From Labrys okinawensis (GTDB taxonomy: Bacteria > Pseudomonadota > Alphaproteobacteria > Rhizobiales > Labraceae), in assembly GCF_002982075.1 (NCBI RefSeq), contig NZ_PUEJ01000012.1, positions 86,563 to 150,562 on the forward strand: a stretch of 64,000 nt of DNA, read 5' to 3'. How positions within the stretch are numbered: position 1 is the stretch's first letter; every line of letters begins with the position of its first letter. Positions 32,657 through 40,762 of this stretch are shown piece after piece. A model generated the notes under the pieces. The model worked only from the letters and a program-made list of their open reading frames with translations. It searched no databases and was not told the DNA's origin. Both the position numbers and the translations under genes were made by a program.

Positions 32657-33018
32657 GAACGCCCCTTGCTCCACAGGCCGAGGATCAAGCCGATACCGGC
32701 GGCGAGTGCCACCGATTGCAGCGGCTTGCGGGTGATGTAGTCGAGCATCGCCTTCTGAAGGTCGGATACCTGCTCCTGCGCGGCGCCGCGAAGTTCACTG
32801 GCCTTGGCACCGGCCTCGTTCACCTTCTCGTCGAGCACTTGCCTGGCGTGCCTGGCTTCCTTGGACAGAAATTTCGACCAGGAACTCTTCTCCGCATCGA
32901 CATAGGCGCTGAGCTGTTCGGTCAGGCGGGCCACTTCCGCCCTCAGGGCGTCGAGGTCCTTGCCGAGGCTCTCGGACAGATCGGCCTTGGCCTGAGCAGT
33001 TCGCTTATCGCCGTCCAT
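32653..33018 (-). CDS. DUF883 (ElaB/YqjD-type) membrane-anchored protein
   Basis: This 121-residue protein has a long amphipathic coiled-coil region (SLGKDLDALRAEVARLTEQL and onward) and a C-terminal membrane anchor after RKPLQSVALAAGIGLILG. YqjD/ElaB proteins bind ribosomes and sit in the inner membrane during stationary phase. It overlaps the following membrane-protein gene by four bases, the standard pair. Confidence 0.88.
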   Translation of the reverse strand: MDGDKRTAQAKADLSESLGKDLDALRAEVARLTEQLSAYVDAEKSSWSKFLSKEARHARQVLDEKVNEAGAKASELRGAAQEQVSDLQKAMLDYITRKPLQSVALAAGIGLILGLWSKGRS

Positions 33019-33552
33019 ACTGATGTCTCCCGTTGGTCAGCAGTGGGGCCACGGCCGGTTTCCAGCATCGCCGACCTGCGATGGCGGAAGGCATTCCTGG
33101 AAAGGTTAGGCCGGCTGGCGGTTGGTGCAAGGTAAACAAAGTGTTACGGTAAACGCGCGGAAGGGGTGGCGGTTCCCTCCGCCTGAAATCGATTAACAAC
33201 CCTTAATTTGACACTGTTACCGAGCTGTCACATTAATGCATGGCCGCCCGTGAAAGATTGCAACGCGAAATCGCCGCAATCGGGCGCATGATGAGTTGGT
33301 GATCGGGATTGGTCCGTGCTCGGCCGCCTGGGTGACGAATGCCCCATGGCTGGTGAGATTCCTCGGTAGAAGCAGGTCGATAGATTTGCCGGGGTGGGCA
33401 CATGCGGGGCCGCTAGATATCGCGCCTTCGAAAGATCTGACAAGGTCTTCGCAAAGGCCGGCGTCGTCCCCATATCACGTAGGCGCCGTCTGCTCTCGAT
33501 GAGGGATGGCGATTTGAACCGCCCTCGATGGGGGTTCAGAGGAGAGGAACAT
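33019..33552. other. 534-base spacer before rpoH
   Basis: It separates the divergent DUF883 gene from rpoH. A candidate promoter lies at 33208-33236. If it is the only one, rpoH would have a leader of about 300 bases. TTAACAACCCTTAA at 33192-33205 looks like a CtrA site but has a six-base instead of seven-base spacer. No coding frame supported. Confidence 0.5.
33208..33236 (+). promoter_or_regulatory. Candidate sigma-70-type promoter for rpoH
   Basis: TTGACA (33208-33213), 17 bases, then CATTAA (33231-33236). The -35 is perfect; the -10 is moderate. Oriented towards rpoH. Confidence 0.4.
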
Positions 33553-34440
33553 ATGGCTTCTGCCGCGCTTCCCGTCTTGGCCACCGAGAGTGGCCTGTCG
33601 CGTTATCTCGAAGAAATTCGTCGCTTCCCGATGCTTCAGCCGGAGCAGGAATACATGCTTGCCAAGCGTTGGCGCGAGCATGGCGATCGTGAAGCAGCCC
33701 ATCAATTGGTGACCTCGCATCTGCGGCTCGTGGCCAAGATCGCCATGGGCTATCGTGGTTATGGTCTGCCGCTGGGCGAAGTGGTTTCCGAAGGCAATAT
33801 CGGCCTGATGCAGGCCGTCAAACGCTTCGAGCCAGAAAAAGGCTTTCGCCTTGCCACTTACGCCATGTGGTGGATCCGCGCCTCGATCCAGGAATACATT
33901 CTGCGCTCCTGGTCGCTGGTGAAGATGGGCACCACCGCCAACCAGAAAAAGCTCTTCTTCAACCTGCGCAAGGCCAAGAGCCAGATTTCCGCGCTGGATG
34001 AGGGGGATCTGCGTCCCGATCAGGTCAAGTCGATCGCCAAGTCGCTCGGCGTGCAGGAGCAGGAAGTCGTGGAGATGAACCGCCGTCTGAGCGGCGATGC
34101 TTCGTTGAATGCTCCCGTGCGCGAGGAAGGCGATGGCGAGTGGCAGGATTGGCTGGTGGATGATTCCGCCAACCAAGAGACCCGCCTGGCCGAAACAGAG
34201 CAGAGCGAGAACCGCTCCACCGCGTTGCGCCAGGCCCTGACCGTCCTGAACGATCGCGAGCGCCGTATCTTCGAGGCACGCCGCCTTGCCGATGATCCCA
34301 TCACGCTCGAGGAGCTCTCCGACGAGTTCGGTGTCTCGCGTGAGCGAGTGCGCCAAATCGAGGTAAGAGCCTTCGAAAAGGTGCAGGCGGCGGTGCGCTC
34401 CGGTGTCGCCCGTCTCGAGGCGGCGCACGCACCAGCCTGA
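33553..34440 (+). CDS. rpoH: RNA polymerase heat-shock sigma factor (sigma-32)
   Basis: This 295-residue sigma factor has region 2 (LVTSHLRLVAKIAMGYRGYG, TYAMWWIRASIQEYIL), the RpoH box (QKKLFFNLRK) typical of sigma-32, and region 4 (EELSDEFGVSRERVRQIE). It directs transcription of chaperone and protease genes; FtsH, encoded in this window, is its degrading protease in other bacteria. ATG 33553 follows GGAGAGGAAC. A strong terminator follows the gene. Confidence 0.96.
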   Translation: MASAALPVLATESGLSRYLEEIRRFPMLQPEQEYMLAKRWREHGDREAAHQLVTSHLRLVAKIAMGYRGYGLPLGEVVSEGNIGLMQAVKRFEPEKGFRLATYAMWWIRASIQEYILRSWSLVKMGTTANQKKLFFNLRKAKSQISALDEGDLRPDQVKSIAKSLGVQEQEVVEMNRRLSGDASLNAPVREEGDGEWQDWLVDDSANQETRLAETEQSENRSTALRQALTVLNDRERRIFEARRLADDPITLEELSDEFGVSRERVRQIEVRAFEKVQAAVRSGVARLEAAHAPA

Positions 34441-34866
34441 GGCCGCTTGCGATAGCGAATGGAAAGCCGCCTTCGGGCGGCTTTTCCTTGGGCAAAGTGC
34501 GATTCCAACGATGCGCATTTTCGCCGGTGGAGAGGCATTGCCCGCGCCGGCTTGACAGGATCGGCCTCGACCAACATGGTGGAGCCATGAGCACCGTGGT
34601 CAAAACCACCTTTCGTCTTTTCCCGATCGCAGAAGCGTAGCCCCGGGCTCGGCCATTTGCGCTCCGAGCTTCGGGGCGCGCCGCTCCTCTAAGGTGCGGC
34701 CTATCATCCGGCGCATTCTCAGTCCGTCACATCGCAACGCCTCAGCCGGCAGGTTCGCGCCAAGCGCGAGGGCCGGTGCATCCGTTCTTGTCGCCATGCC
34801 CAGCCAGCGGATAGCCGCGGGTGGGGCGGGCGTGCCGTATCGCGCCCAACTTTAAGGTAGCCAATC
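34441..34866. other. Spacer with rpoH terminator and repeat fragment
   Basis: It contains the rpoH terminator and, at 34493-34521, a fragment of the second dispersed repeat family (AAAGTGCGATTCC...GCGCATTTT). From about 34525 to 34866 I see nothing beyond the promoter side of the Rnk-like gene. Confidence 0.5.
34464..34486 (+). terminator. Rho-independent terminator of rpoH
   Basis: The stem AAGCCGCC / GGCGGCTT with a TTCG tetraloop is followed by TTCC, 24 bases after the rpoH stop. Confidence 0.85.
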
Positions 34867-35268
34867 ATGAATCACCCCCTGAAGAATCAGGCCAGGCCCA
34901 GCATCATCGTGAACGACGTCGATTTCGAGCGTCTGACACAACTCGCGACCTCGGCCCTCGATCGGTTCCCGGAAGTGGCCGAGGCGTTGCTCGGCGAGCT
35001 GGACCGGGCAGAGATTGTTCCGGCGACCGAGGTGGGGCACAGCGTGGTGCAGATCGGTTCTGTCGTCACCTTCGAGACCGAGGGCGGCGCTATGCGCGAG
35101 GTAAGGCTGGTCTATCCGGGGGAGGCCGACATTGCCGAAGGCAAGGTCTCGATCCTCACGCCGATCGGCACGGCCCTGCTGGGCCTGTCGCCGGGGCAGT
35201 CGATCACCTGGAAGGCCCGTGACGGCCGCGAGCACGAACTGCACGTCACGGCCGTGAAAGCGCCCTGA
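34867..35268 (+). CDS. rnk: Rnk/GreA-GreB-type nucleoside diphosphate kinase regulator
   Basis: This 133-residue protein matches Rnk. It has a short N-terminal helical region (DFERLTQLATSA) and the C-terminal GreA/GreB-like FKBP fold with VGSVVTFETEGG, VRLVYPGEAD, SILTPIGTALLGLSPGQ and ITW. Unlike GreA it lacks the long coiled coil. Rnk binds RNA polymerase and affects nucleotide pools. ATG 34867; complete, single gene. Confidence 0.88.
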   Translation: MNHPLKNQARPSIIVNDVDFERLTQLATSALDRFPEVAEALLGELDRAEIVPATEVGHSVVQIGSVVTFETEGGAMREVRLVYPGEADIAEGKVSILTPIGTALLGLSPGQSITWKARDGREHELHVTAVKAP

Positions 35269-35318
35269 GGGGGCGCCGGAGCGTTTTCCCAGACAAGCCG
35301 ATAGACTTATCGATCAAG

Positions 35319-35382
35319 AAAACGCCTTGAAACAAAGAGTTAGAGAGAAAGTGCGATTCCGAGAAATCGCACTTTGTTCTGG
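35319..35382. repeat. Dispersed repeat, second family
   Basis: AAACAAAGAGTTAGAG followed by AAAGTGCGATTCCGAGAAAT and CGCACTTTG forms a hairpin. It closely matches 36760-36823 and lies between convergent genes. Confidence 0.7.
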
Positions 35383-35386
35383 AAGG

Positions 35387-36697
35387 TTATTGCGCCGCGG
35401 CGGCGTCGGCGTTCCAGGCTGCCATGGCGTCGTTGAAGGCCTTCTCGCCCGTCGGTCCCTTCTCGAAGGTGAACACGGCGTTGCGGCCATTGGCAAAGGT
35501 AAACACCAGATCGAACCACTGGTTGGTCTGCAACATCTTGGCGTTGCGGCCCTTCTCGTCTGGCGGGTCGAGCAGGCCCATCAGGAACACGCCCGTGGTG
35601 ACCTTCATCAAGGCGCCGTCGAGTTGCAGGCCCGGAACCTGCGGATCGGATTTGACGTTGACGCTCTTGACGTCGCCGACCGCTCCGCTGGGATAGTCGG
35701 CCGGCACGCTCATCTGGATGTTCAGAAGATAGTTCGCCGGCAGTGAACGGTCGGAATTGTGCCTGAGGGTGAGGAGCACCTTCATCTTGCGGTCGGGAAC
35801 GTTGATCTCACCGACGACGACGGTATCGAGCGGGCCATTGGTACCACTGGCCTGCGATTCCGTGCGCCAATTCACGGTGCCTTCGAACAGGCGGCCCTTC
35901 ATGGGAGCGCTCGGATCTTCCTCCATCAGGCGCGCACGCTGGCCCTCCGGCGCTTCGGATTGGGCCGAGGGCAGCAATGGCGCGGGCGCAGACGGAGCCT
36001 GCGGGGCCGGCGCAGCGGGCTCCGGGGTGGCTGGCGCGGGCGCCGGGGGCGGGGGATTGCCGGTGGCAACCTCGGTCTGGGGCGCAGCCGGCGTACCGCC
36101 GAGCCGGTCGTTCAACTTGCCGGGTTCGGGCGCGGGCTTGGGCGCTGCCTGCGGCGCGGTCGCCTGCTGGGGCACCAGCACGGGGCTGTCGTCGCTGCCG
36201 CGCAAATAGAGCGCGGTAGCGGCGCCGCCGCCGATGATGATGGCCGCTGTCGCGGCCATGAGGGCATAACGCCTGAGATTGCCGTTGGACCTGTTGCGGC
36301 GGGGCGCCTGCGGCCGCCGCTTCTCGGCCTTGCGCTCGGCAAAAGCCGGCAGGCCGTTGGGCCGCGGCGAGGCAGGGGTCGAGGCCTCGTCTTGGGATGC
36401 CTCGTCGCCGGTCGATGCAGTGTCGGACTGTGATTGGGGGGCAGCCGGACGCTCGGAGGCCACCGGTTCAGGCGTGAACTCGGCCTCGTCGTAATGGTGC
36501 TCGACGCGCCGGATGGCTTCTTCGAGCAGGTTGCGTTCCCGGGCGATCTGCCCTTCGGTCAGCGCGGGATCGGCGGCATTGAGCTGGCGGAGAAGAGCGG
36601 AGCGGGCTTTCTCATAGAGCGCCTGACGGGTTTCCTGCGTATTGGGGGAAAGACCCTGCACGGCTCGCTGAATGGGAGGAAAATAGTCCGTCGACAC
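35387..36697 (-). CDS. Uncharacterised single-pass membrane protein with Pro/Ala-rich linker
   Basis: In this 436-residue protein, residues 1-70 are helical (LYEKARSALLRQLNAADPAL). An acidic, Pro-rich stretch and a basic segment (RRPQAPRRNR) precede one membrane segment (about 144-166, RYALMAATAAIIIGGGAATA). A long Pro/Ala linker leads to a C-terminal beta-rich domain (about 275-430: WRTES, VLLTLRHNSDRSLPANY, QTNQWFDLVFTFANGRNAVF). The likely topology is N-in, C-terminal domain periplasmic. GTG start at 36697. I do not recognise a function. Confidence 0.75.
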   Translation of the reverse strand: MSTDYFPPIQRAVQGLSPNTQETRQALYEKARSALLRQLNAADPALTEGQIARERNLLEEAIRRVEHHYDEAEFTPEPVASERPAAPQSQSDTASTGDEASQDEASTPASPRPNGLPAFAERKAEKRRPQAPRRNRSNGNLRRYALMAATAAIIIGGGAATALYLRGSDDSPVLVPQQATAPQAAPKPAPEPGKLNDRLGGTPAAPQTEVATGNPPPPAPAPATPEPAAPAPQAPSAPAPLLPSAQSEAPEGQRARLMEEDPSAPMKGRLFEGTVNWRTESQASGTNGPLDTVVVGEINVPDRKMKVLLTLRHNSDRSLPANYLLNIQMSVPADYPSGAVGDVKSVNVKSDPQVPGLQLDGALMKVTTGVFLMGLLDPPDEKGRNAKMLQTNQWFDLVFTFANGRNAVFTFEKGPTGEKAFNDAMAAWNADAAAAQ

Positions 36698-37004
36698 GCG
36701 TTCTGTCTCGATCTCTTCACGAAAGCACTTCCCAGAAAAGATTGTCGACTTTTCAATTAGGAAAATGCGTCAAAACAAGACGTAAGAGCAAAATCCGATT
36801 CGGAGAAATCGCACTTTGCTCCGGGCCCATGATCCGCTGCAGACAGGCCTTGTCGCCATGACGTAGCGGAAACCACGCCCGATCCTGCTCCGGAGAACAA
36901 GATCGCCGCCGGACAATCCAGGCGCCGCGCGGGTCGCAACCCGCGCAGTGCCGTCGCAGCAGATCACGCACTAATGCCCGAATCTGACGGGATTAGGTCT
37001 GCTC
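36698..37004. other. Spacer, only a dispersed repeat seen
   Basis: It lies between purA (whose transcript ends here) and the membrane-protein gene. It contains the repeat at 36760-36823; the remainder shows nothing I can name. Confidence 0.5.
36760..36823. repeat. Dispersed repeat, second family
   Basis: GGAAAATGCGTCAAAACAAG, then GTAAGAGCAAAATCCGATTC and GAGAAATCGCACTTTGCTC. The arms GAGCAAA/TTTGCTC pair. Closest relative is 35319-35382. Confidence 0.7.
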
Positions 37005-38294
37005 TTAGACTTGAAAGGGATTTTGCACAAGGATCGTATCGTCCCGGTCGGGGCTGGTGGAGAGCACGGCCACCGGCGCGCCGATCAGCTCTTCGATGCG
37101 GCGCACATATTTGATCGCCTGCGCCGGCAGGTCGGCCCAGGAGCGGGCCTTGGCGGTGGTTTCCCGCCAGCCCTCGATTTCCTCATAGATGGGTTTGACG
37201 CGGGCCTGGGCGGCCTGGCTGGCCGGCAGATAGTCGATTTCGCGACCGTCCAGCTCGTAGCGCACGCACACCTTGATGGTCTCGAATCCGTCGAGAATGT
37301 CGAGCTTGGTGAGGGCGATGCCGGTGATGCCGGAGGTGCGGATGGTCTGGCGCACCAGCGCGGCGTCGAACCAGCCGCAGCGGCGGGCCCGGCCGGTGAC
37401 CGTGCCGAACTCGCGACCGCGCTCACCGATCAGGCGACCGGTCTCGTCGGTGAGCTCGGTCGGGAACGGGCCTTCGCCCACGCGCGTGGTATAGGCCTTG
37501 GTGATGCCCAGCACATAATCGAGCGCGCCCGGCCCGAGGCCGGAGCCGACGGCGGCCTGCCCGGCTACCGTGTTGGAGGAGGTGACATAGGGATAGGTGC
37601 CGTGGTCGATGTCGAGCAACGCGCCCTGGGCGCCTTCGAACAGGATGCGGCTGCCGGCCTTGCGCTCCTTGTCGAGCAGCGCGCCGACATCGTCCATGAA
37701 GGGCAGGACCTGCGGCGCGATGTCCGCCAGTTCCTGATAGAGCGCCTCCGGATCGATCTCGCTCTGGCCGGTGCCGCGGCGCAGGGCATTGTGGTGGTTG
37801 AGCAGGCGGGCGATCTTCGGGCGCAGGGCGGAAAGGTCGGCCAGGTCCATCAGGCGGATGGCGCGCCGGCCCACCTTGTCCTCATAGGCAGGGCCGATAC
37901 CGCGCCCGGTCGTGCCGATCTTGGTGCCGTCGGTCGCCGACTCGCGCAGGCGGTCGAGGTCCTGGTGCAGGGAAAGGATGAGCGGGGTGTTCTCGGCGAT
38001 GCGCAAGGCCTCGGGCGTCACCGACACGCCCTGTTCCTTCAGCTTCTTCACCTCGGCGACGAAGGCGCGGGGATCGAGCACCACGCCATTGCCGATCACC
38101 GAGAGCTTGCCGCGCACGATGCCCGAGGGCAGCAGGGACAATTTATAGACATTGTCACCGATGACGAGGGTGTGGCCGGCATTGTGCCCGCCCTGGAAGC
38201 GCACGACGACGTCGGCCTGTTCCGACAGCCAGTCGACGATCTTACCCTTGCCTTCGTCGCCCCATTGCGACCCGACCACGACGACATTGGCCAT
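37005..38294 (-). CDS. purA: Adenylosuccinate synthetase
   Basis: This 429-residue enzyme makes adenylosuccinate from IMP, aspartate and GTP. GSQWGDEGKGKIVD near residues 8-21 holds the P-loop and catalytic Asp/Lys, FQGGHNAGHTLV the catalytic His, and GRGIGPAYEDK, TVAGQAAVGSGLGP and TKLDILDG are further conserved segments. ATG 38294; complete, single gene. Confidence 0.97.
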   Translation of the reverse strand: MANVVVVGSQWGDEGKGKIVDWLSEQADVVVRFQGGHNAGHTLVIGDNVYKLSLLPSGIVRGKLSVIGNGVVLDPRAFVAEVKKLKEQGVSVTPEALRIAENTPLILSLHQDLDRLRESATDGTKIGTTGRGIGPAYEDKVGRRAIRLMDLADLSALRPKIARLLNHHNALRRGTGQSEIDPEALYQELADIAPQVLPFMDDVGALLDKERKAGSRILFEGAQGALLDIDHGTYPYVTSSNTVAGQAAVGSGLGPGALDYVLGITKAYTTRVGEGPFPTELTDETGRLIGERGREFGTVTGRARRCGWFDAALVRQTIRTSGITGIALTKLDILDGFETIKVCVRYELDGREIDYLPASQAAQARVKPIYEEIEGWRETTAKARSWADLPAQAIKYVRRIEELIGAPVAVLSTSPDRDDTILVQNPFQV

Positions 38295-38337
38295 GGTGAT
38301 CTCCCTTCTCTCTCTGGCCCTCGGCCCCGGAATTCCT

Positions 38338-38441
38338 CAGAGCAAAACGGGTTCGAACGGAAACGCCATTTTGCCCCAACTCGTTCGTTCCGACGCGTTT
38401 TGCTTTCCTGCTGGTGGTCCCACCAAATCGCAAAAACGCCT
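38338..38441. repeat. Dispersed repeat, second family (inverted copy)
   Basis: CAGAGCAAAACGG at one end and CGACGCGTTTTGC plus GCAAAAACGCC at the other, in reverse orientation to the other copies. Confidence 0.6.
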
Positions 38442-38470
38442 TCGCTCGGAATTCCAAAACCCGGACACGC

Positions 38471-38503
38471 AAAAGCCCGGCTCATCCGATGGCCGGGCTT
38501 TTT
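38471..38503. terminator. Orphan terminator-like hairpin
   Basis: AAAAGCCCGG pairs with CCGGGCTTTT around a 12-base loop and ends in a T-run on either strand. The two flanking genes diverge from here, so no annotated transcript ends at this site. Confidence 0.65.
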
Positions 38504-38569
38504 CACTTCCTAACGGATCGGGCGAATGTCGTAAACCCGTAAAAATAGCTGCAAACAGTGAATTTGAGG

Positions 38570-38610
38570 GCTGTCATATATGACAGCTTCTATTGACACA
38601 AAAGTGTCAA
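38570..38610. promoter_or_regulatory. Twin perfect palindromes upstream of an ABC operon
   Basis: GCTGTCATATATGACAGC (38570-38587) and TTGACACAAAAGTGTCAA (38593-38610) are both perfect and share TGTCA half sites. TTGACA inside the second could be a -35 box, so a bound protein would block RNA polymerase. The regulator gene is not adjacent. Confidence 0.6.
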
Positions 38611-38687
38611 CCGTCATTGATACCAGCGCCGCTGTAAAAACCCTTACGGATAAAATGGGCCTTGCGGCACCATCAAGGAGTTGGACG

Positions 38688-39791
38688 ATGAGCAGGAAAA
38701 CGTGGCTGGGTATCGCATCGGTATCCGTACTGGCTTTGGCGGCTTCGATGGGCAGCGCGTTTGCCCAGAGCCAGGAGCTGATCGACGCCGCCAAGAAGGA
38801 AGGCCAACTCACGACGATCGCGTTGCCGCATGACTGGTGCGGTTATGGCGCCATCATCGAAGGCTTCAAGGCCAAGTATGGCCTCAAGGTCAATGAACTC
38901 AACCCCGATGCCGGTTCGGGCGATGAGGTCGAGGCCATCAAGGCCAACAAGGGCAACACCGGTCCGCAGGCTCCCGATGTGATCGACGTCGGCCTTTCCT
39001 TCGGTCCGACCTCCAAGAAGGACGGCCTGATCCAGCCCTATAAGGTGGCGACCTGGGCTTCCATTCCCGACAATGCCAAGGATGCCGACGGCTATTGGTA
39101 TGGCGACTATTACGGCGTGCTTGCCTTCGAGGTGAACAAGGACATCGTCAAGAATTCGCCGAAGGACTGGTCCGACCTGCTGAGCTCCGACTATGCCAAT
39201 GCCGTGGCGCTGGCGGGTGATCCCCGCACCGCGAACCAGGCCATCCAGGGCGTCTATGCCGCCGGCCTGTCAGCCGCAAAGGGCGATTCCAGCAAGGCTG
39301 CTGCCGAGGGCCTGAAATTCTTCGCCGAGCTCAACAAGAAGGGTAATTTCGTGCCCACCATCGGCAAGGCCGCCTCGCTGGCCCAGGGCGCGACCCCGAT
39401 CGTGCTGCGCTGGGACTACAACGCCCTTACCGATCGTGACACGCTCAAGGGCAATCCGGACGTCGACGTGGTGATTCCCGCCAGCGGCGTGGTTGCCGGC
39501 GTCTATGTCCAGGCCATCAGCGCGTATGCGCCCCATCCCAACGCCGCCAAGCTGTGGATGGAATATCTTTATTCGGACGAAGGCCAGATCGGCTATCTGA
39601 AGGGCTATTGCCATCCGATCCGCTTCAACGACCTCGTCGCCAACAAGAAGATCCCGGCAGACCTGCTTGCCAAGCTCCCGCCGGCCGAGGCCTACGCCAA
39701 GGCGGTGTTCCCGACCCTGGATGAGCAGAGCGCGGCCAAGGCCGAGATCACCAAGGATTGGGACAGCGTGGTCGGCGCCGCCGTCAAGTAA
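38688..39791 (+). CDS. Family 1 extracellular solute-binding protein (ABC importer)
   Basis: This 367-residue protein has a signal peptide (cleavage after AFA, residue 26) and the type II binding fold of the ferric iron / spermidine / phosphonate cluster: SQELIDAAKKEGQLTT, GSGDEVEAIKANKG, YGVLAFEVNKDIV and PKDWSDLL. ATG 38688 has AAGGAG seven bases upstream; the longer frame crosses the palindromes. It heads a four-gene operon with two permeases and an ATPase. The ligand cannot be read from sequence; polyamine, iron or a small organic anion are options. Confidence 0.88.
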   Translation: MSRKTWLGIASVSVLALAASMGSAFAQSQELIDAAKKEGQLTTIALPHDWCGYGAIIEGFKAKYGLKVNELNPDAGSGDEVEAIKANKGNTGPQAPDVIDVGLSFGPTSKKDGLIQPYKVATWASIPDNAKDADGYWYGDYYGVLAFEVNKDIVKNSPKDWSDLLSSDYANAVALAGDPRTANQAIQGVYAAGLSAAKGDSSKAAAEGLKFFAELNKKGNFVPTIGKAASLAQGATPIVLRWDYNALTDRDTLKGNPDVDVVIPASGVVAGVYVQAISAYAPHPNAAKLWMEYLYSDEGQIGYLKGYCHPIRFNDLVANKKIPADLLAKLPPAEAYAKAVFPTLDEQSAAKAEITKDWDSVVGAAVK

Positions 39792-39810
39792 GATCGATTG
39801 TCCTCTCCTG

Positions 39811-39843
39811 CGCGTCCTGTCCGGGCTCTCCGGGCAGGACGCG
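39811..39843 (+). terminator. Strong intra-operon hairpin
   Basis: CGCGTCCTGTCCGG and CCGGGCAGGACGCG pair 20 bases after the binding-protein stop. No T-run follows. Such structures usually protect the binding-protein mRNA or reduce downstream reading. Confidence 0.65.
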
Positions 39844-39862
39844 TGCTATTGTGGTCGCCGCG

Positions 39863-40762
39863 ATGAATACCACCACAAACACCGTCCCAGCTGTAGCTCC
39901 GGGCTCGGCCAGAACCGGCGGAGGGCTTGCCGTGCTGGGCATGGCTCCCTTCGTGCTCTTTGCCTTGCTCTTCCTGGTGGTTCCCACGGCCTTGCTGCTG
40001 GTGGGGGCGTTCTTCGACCGGGAAGGACATTTCACTTTCGGCAACATCACCGAGCTCTTCACCAATCCGGCGATCGTTTCCTCCTTCTGGCTCAGCATCA
40101 AGATCAGCTTCGCCTCGGCCCTCGGTGGCGCCTTCATCGGCTTCTTCGTGGCCTATGCGGTCATTCTCGGCGGCCTGCCGGAGTGGATGCGCGGCGCGGT
40201 GATGACGTTTTCGGGTGTCGCCTCGAATTTCGCCGGCGTGCCGCTGGCCTTCGCCTTTCTGGCGACTCTGGGGCGGGTCGGGCTCGTCACCGTCCTGCTA
40301 AGGGACTACCTCGGCTTCAACCTTTACTCGACGGGCTTCAACATCCTCAGCTTCACCGGCCTGACCCTGGTCTATCTCTATTTCCAGATTCCGCTGATGG
40401 TGCTGGTAATCGCGCCGGCTCTCGACGGGTTGAAGCGCGAATGGCGCGAGGCCAATGCCGTACTGGGCGGCAGCAATTTCCACTATTGGCAGCATATCGC
40501 CCTGCCGATCCTGCTGCCGAGCATATTGGGTGCGACACTGCTGTTGTTCGCCAATGCCTTCGGTGCGGTGGCAACCGCCTATGCGCTGACCGGATCCAGC
40601 CTGCCGATCATTCCGATCCAGCTCTTCGCCCAGATCCGAGGCGACGTGCTCAGCAATCCCAATCTGGGCTATGCCATCGCCTTCGGCATGGTGGTGATCA
40701 CCAGCATCTCCAGCGGCGCCTATATCTGGCTGCGCAGCTATAGCGAGCGGTGGGTGCGATGA
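39863..40762 (+). CDS. ABC transporter permease (PotB/CysU-like)
   Basis: This 299-residue inner-membrane protein has about six membrane segments starting near residue 24 (GMAPFVLFALLFLVVPTALL) and the EAA-type loop REANAVLGGSNFHYWQHIAL that binds the ATPase. ATG 39863. Its stop overlaps the next start as ATGA. First of two different permeases forming the channel. Confidence 0.9.
   Translation: MNTTTNTVPAVAPGSARTGGGLAVLGMAPFVLFALLFLVVPTALLLVGAFFDREGHFTFGNITELFTNPAIVSSFWLSIKISFASALGGAFIGFFVAYAVILGGLPEWMRGAVMTFSGVASNFAGVPLAFAFLATLGRVGLVTVLLRDYLGFNLYSTGFNILSFTGLTLVYLYFQIPLMVLVIAPALDGLKREWREANAVLGGSNFHYWQHIALPILLPSILGATLLLFANAFGAVATAYALTGSSLPIIPIQLFAQIRGDVLSNPNLGYAIAFGMVVITSISSGAYIWLRSYSERWVR

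Larger units (their letters stand above)
38295..38687. other. Divergent spacer between purA and an ABC operon
   Basis: It contains a repeat (38338-38441), a terminator-like hairpin that belongs to neither flanking gene (38471-38503), and two perfect palindromes next to the ABC operon (38570-38610). Confidence 0.6.

Noticed and set aside
33192..33205. CtrA binding site TTAACAACCCTTAA
   Set aside because: The spacer is six bases rather than seven, so it does not meet the consensus.
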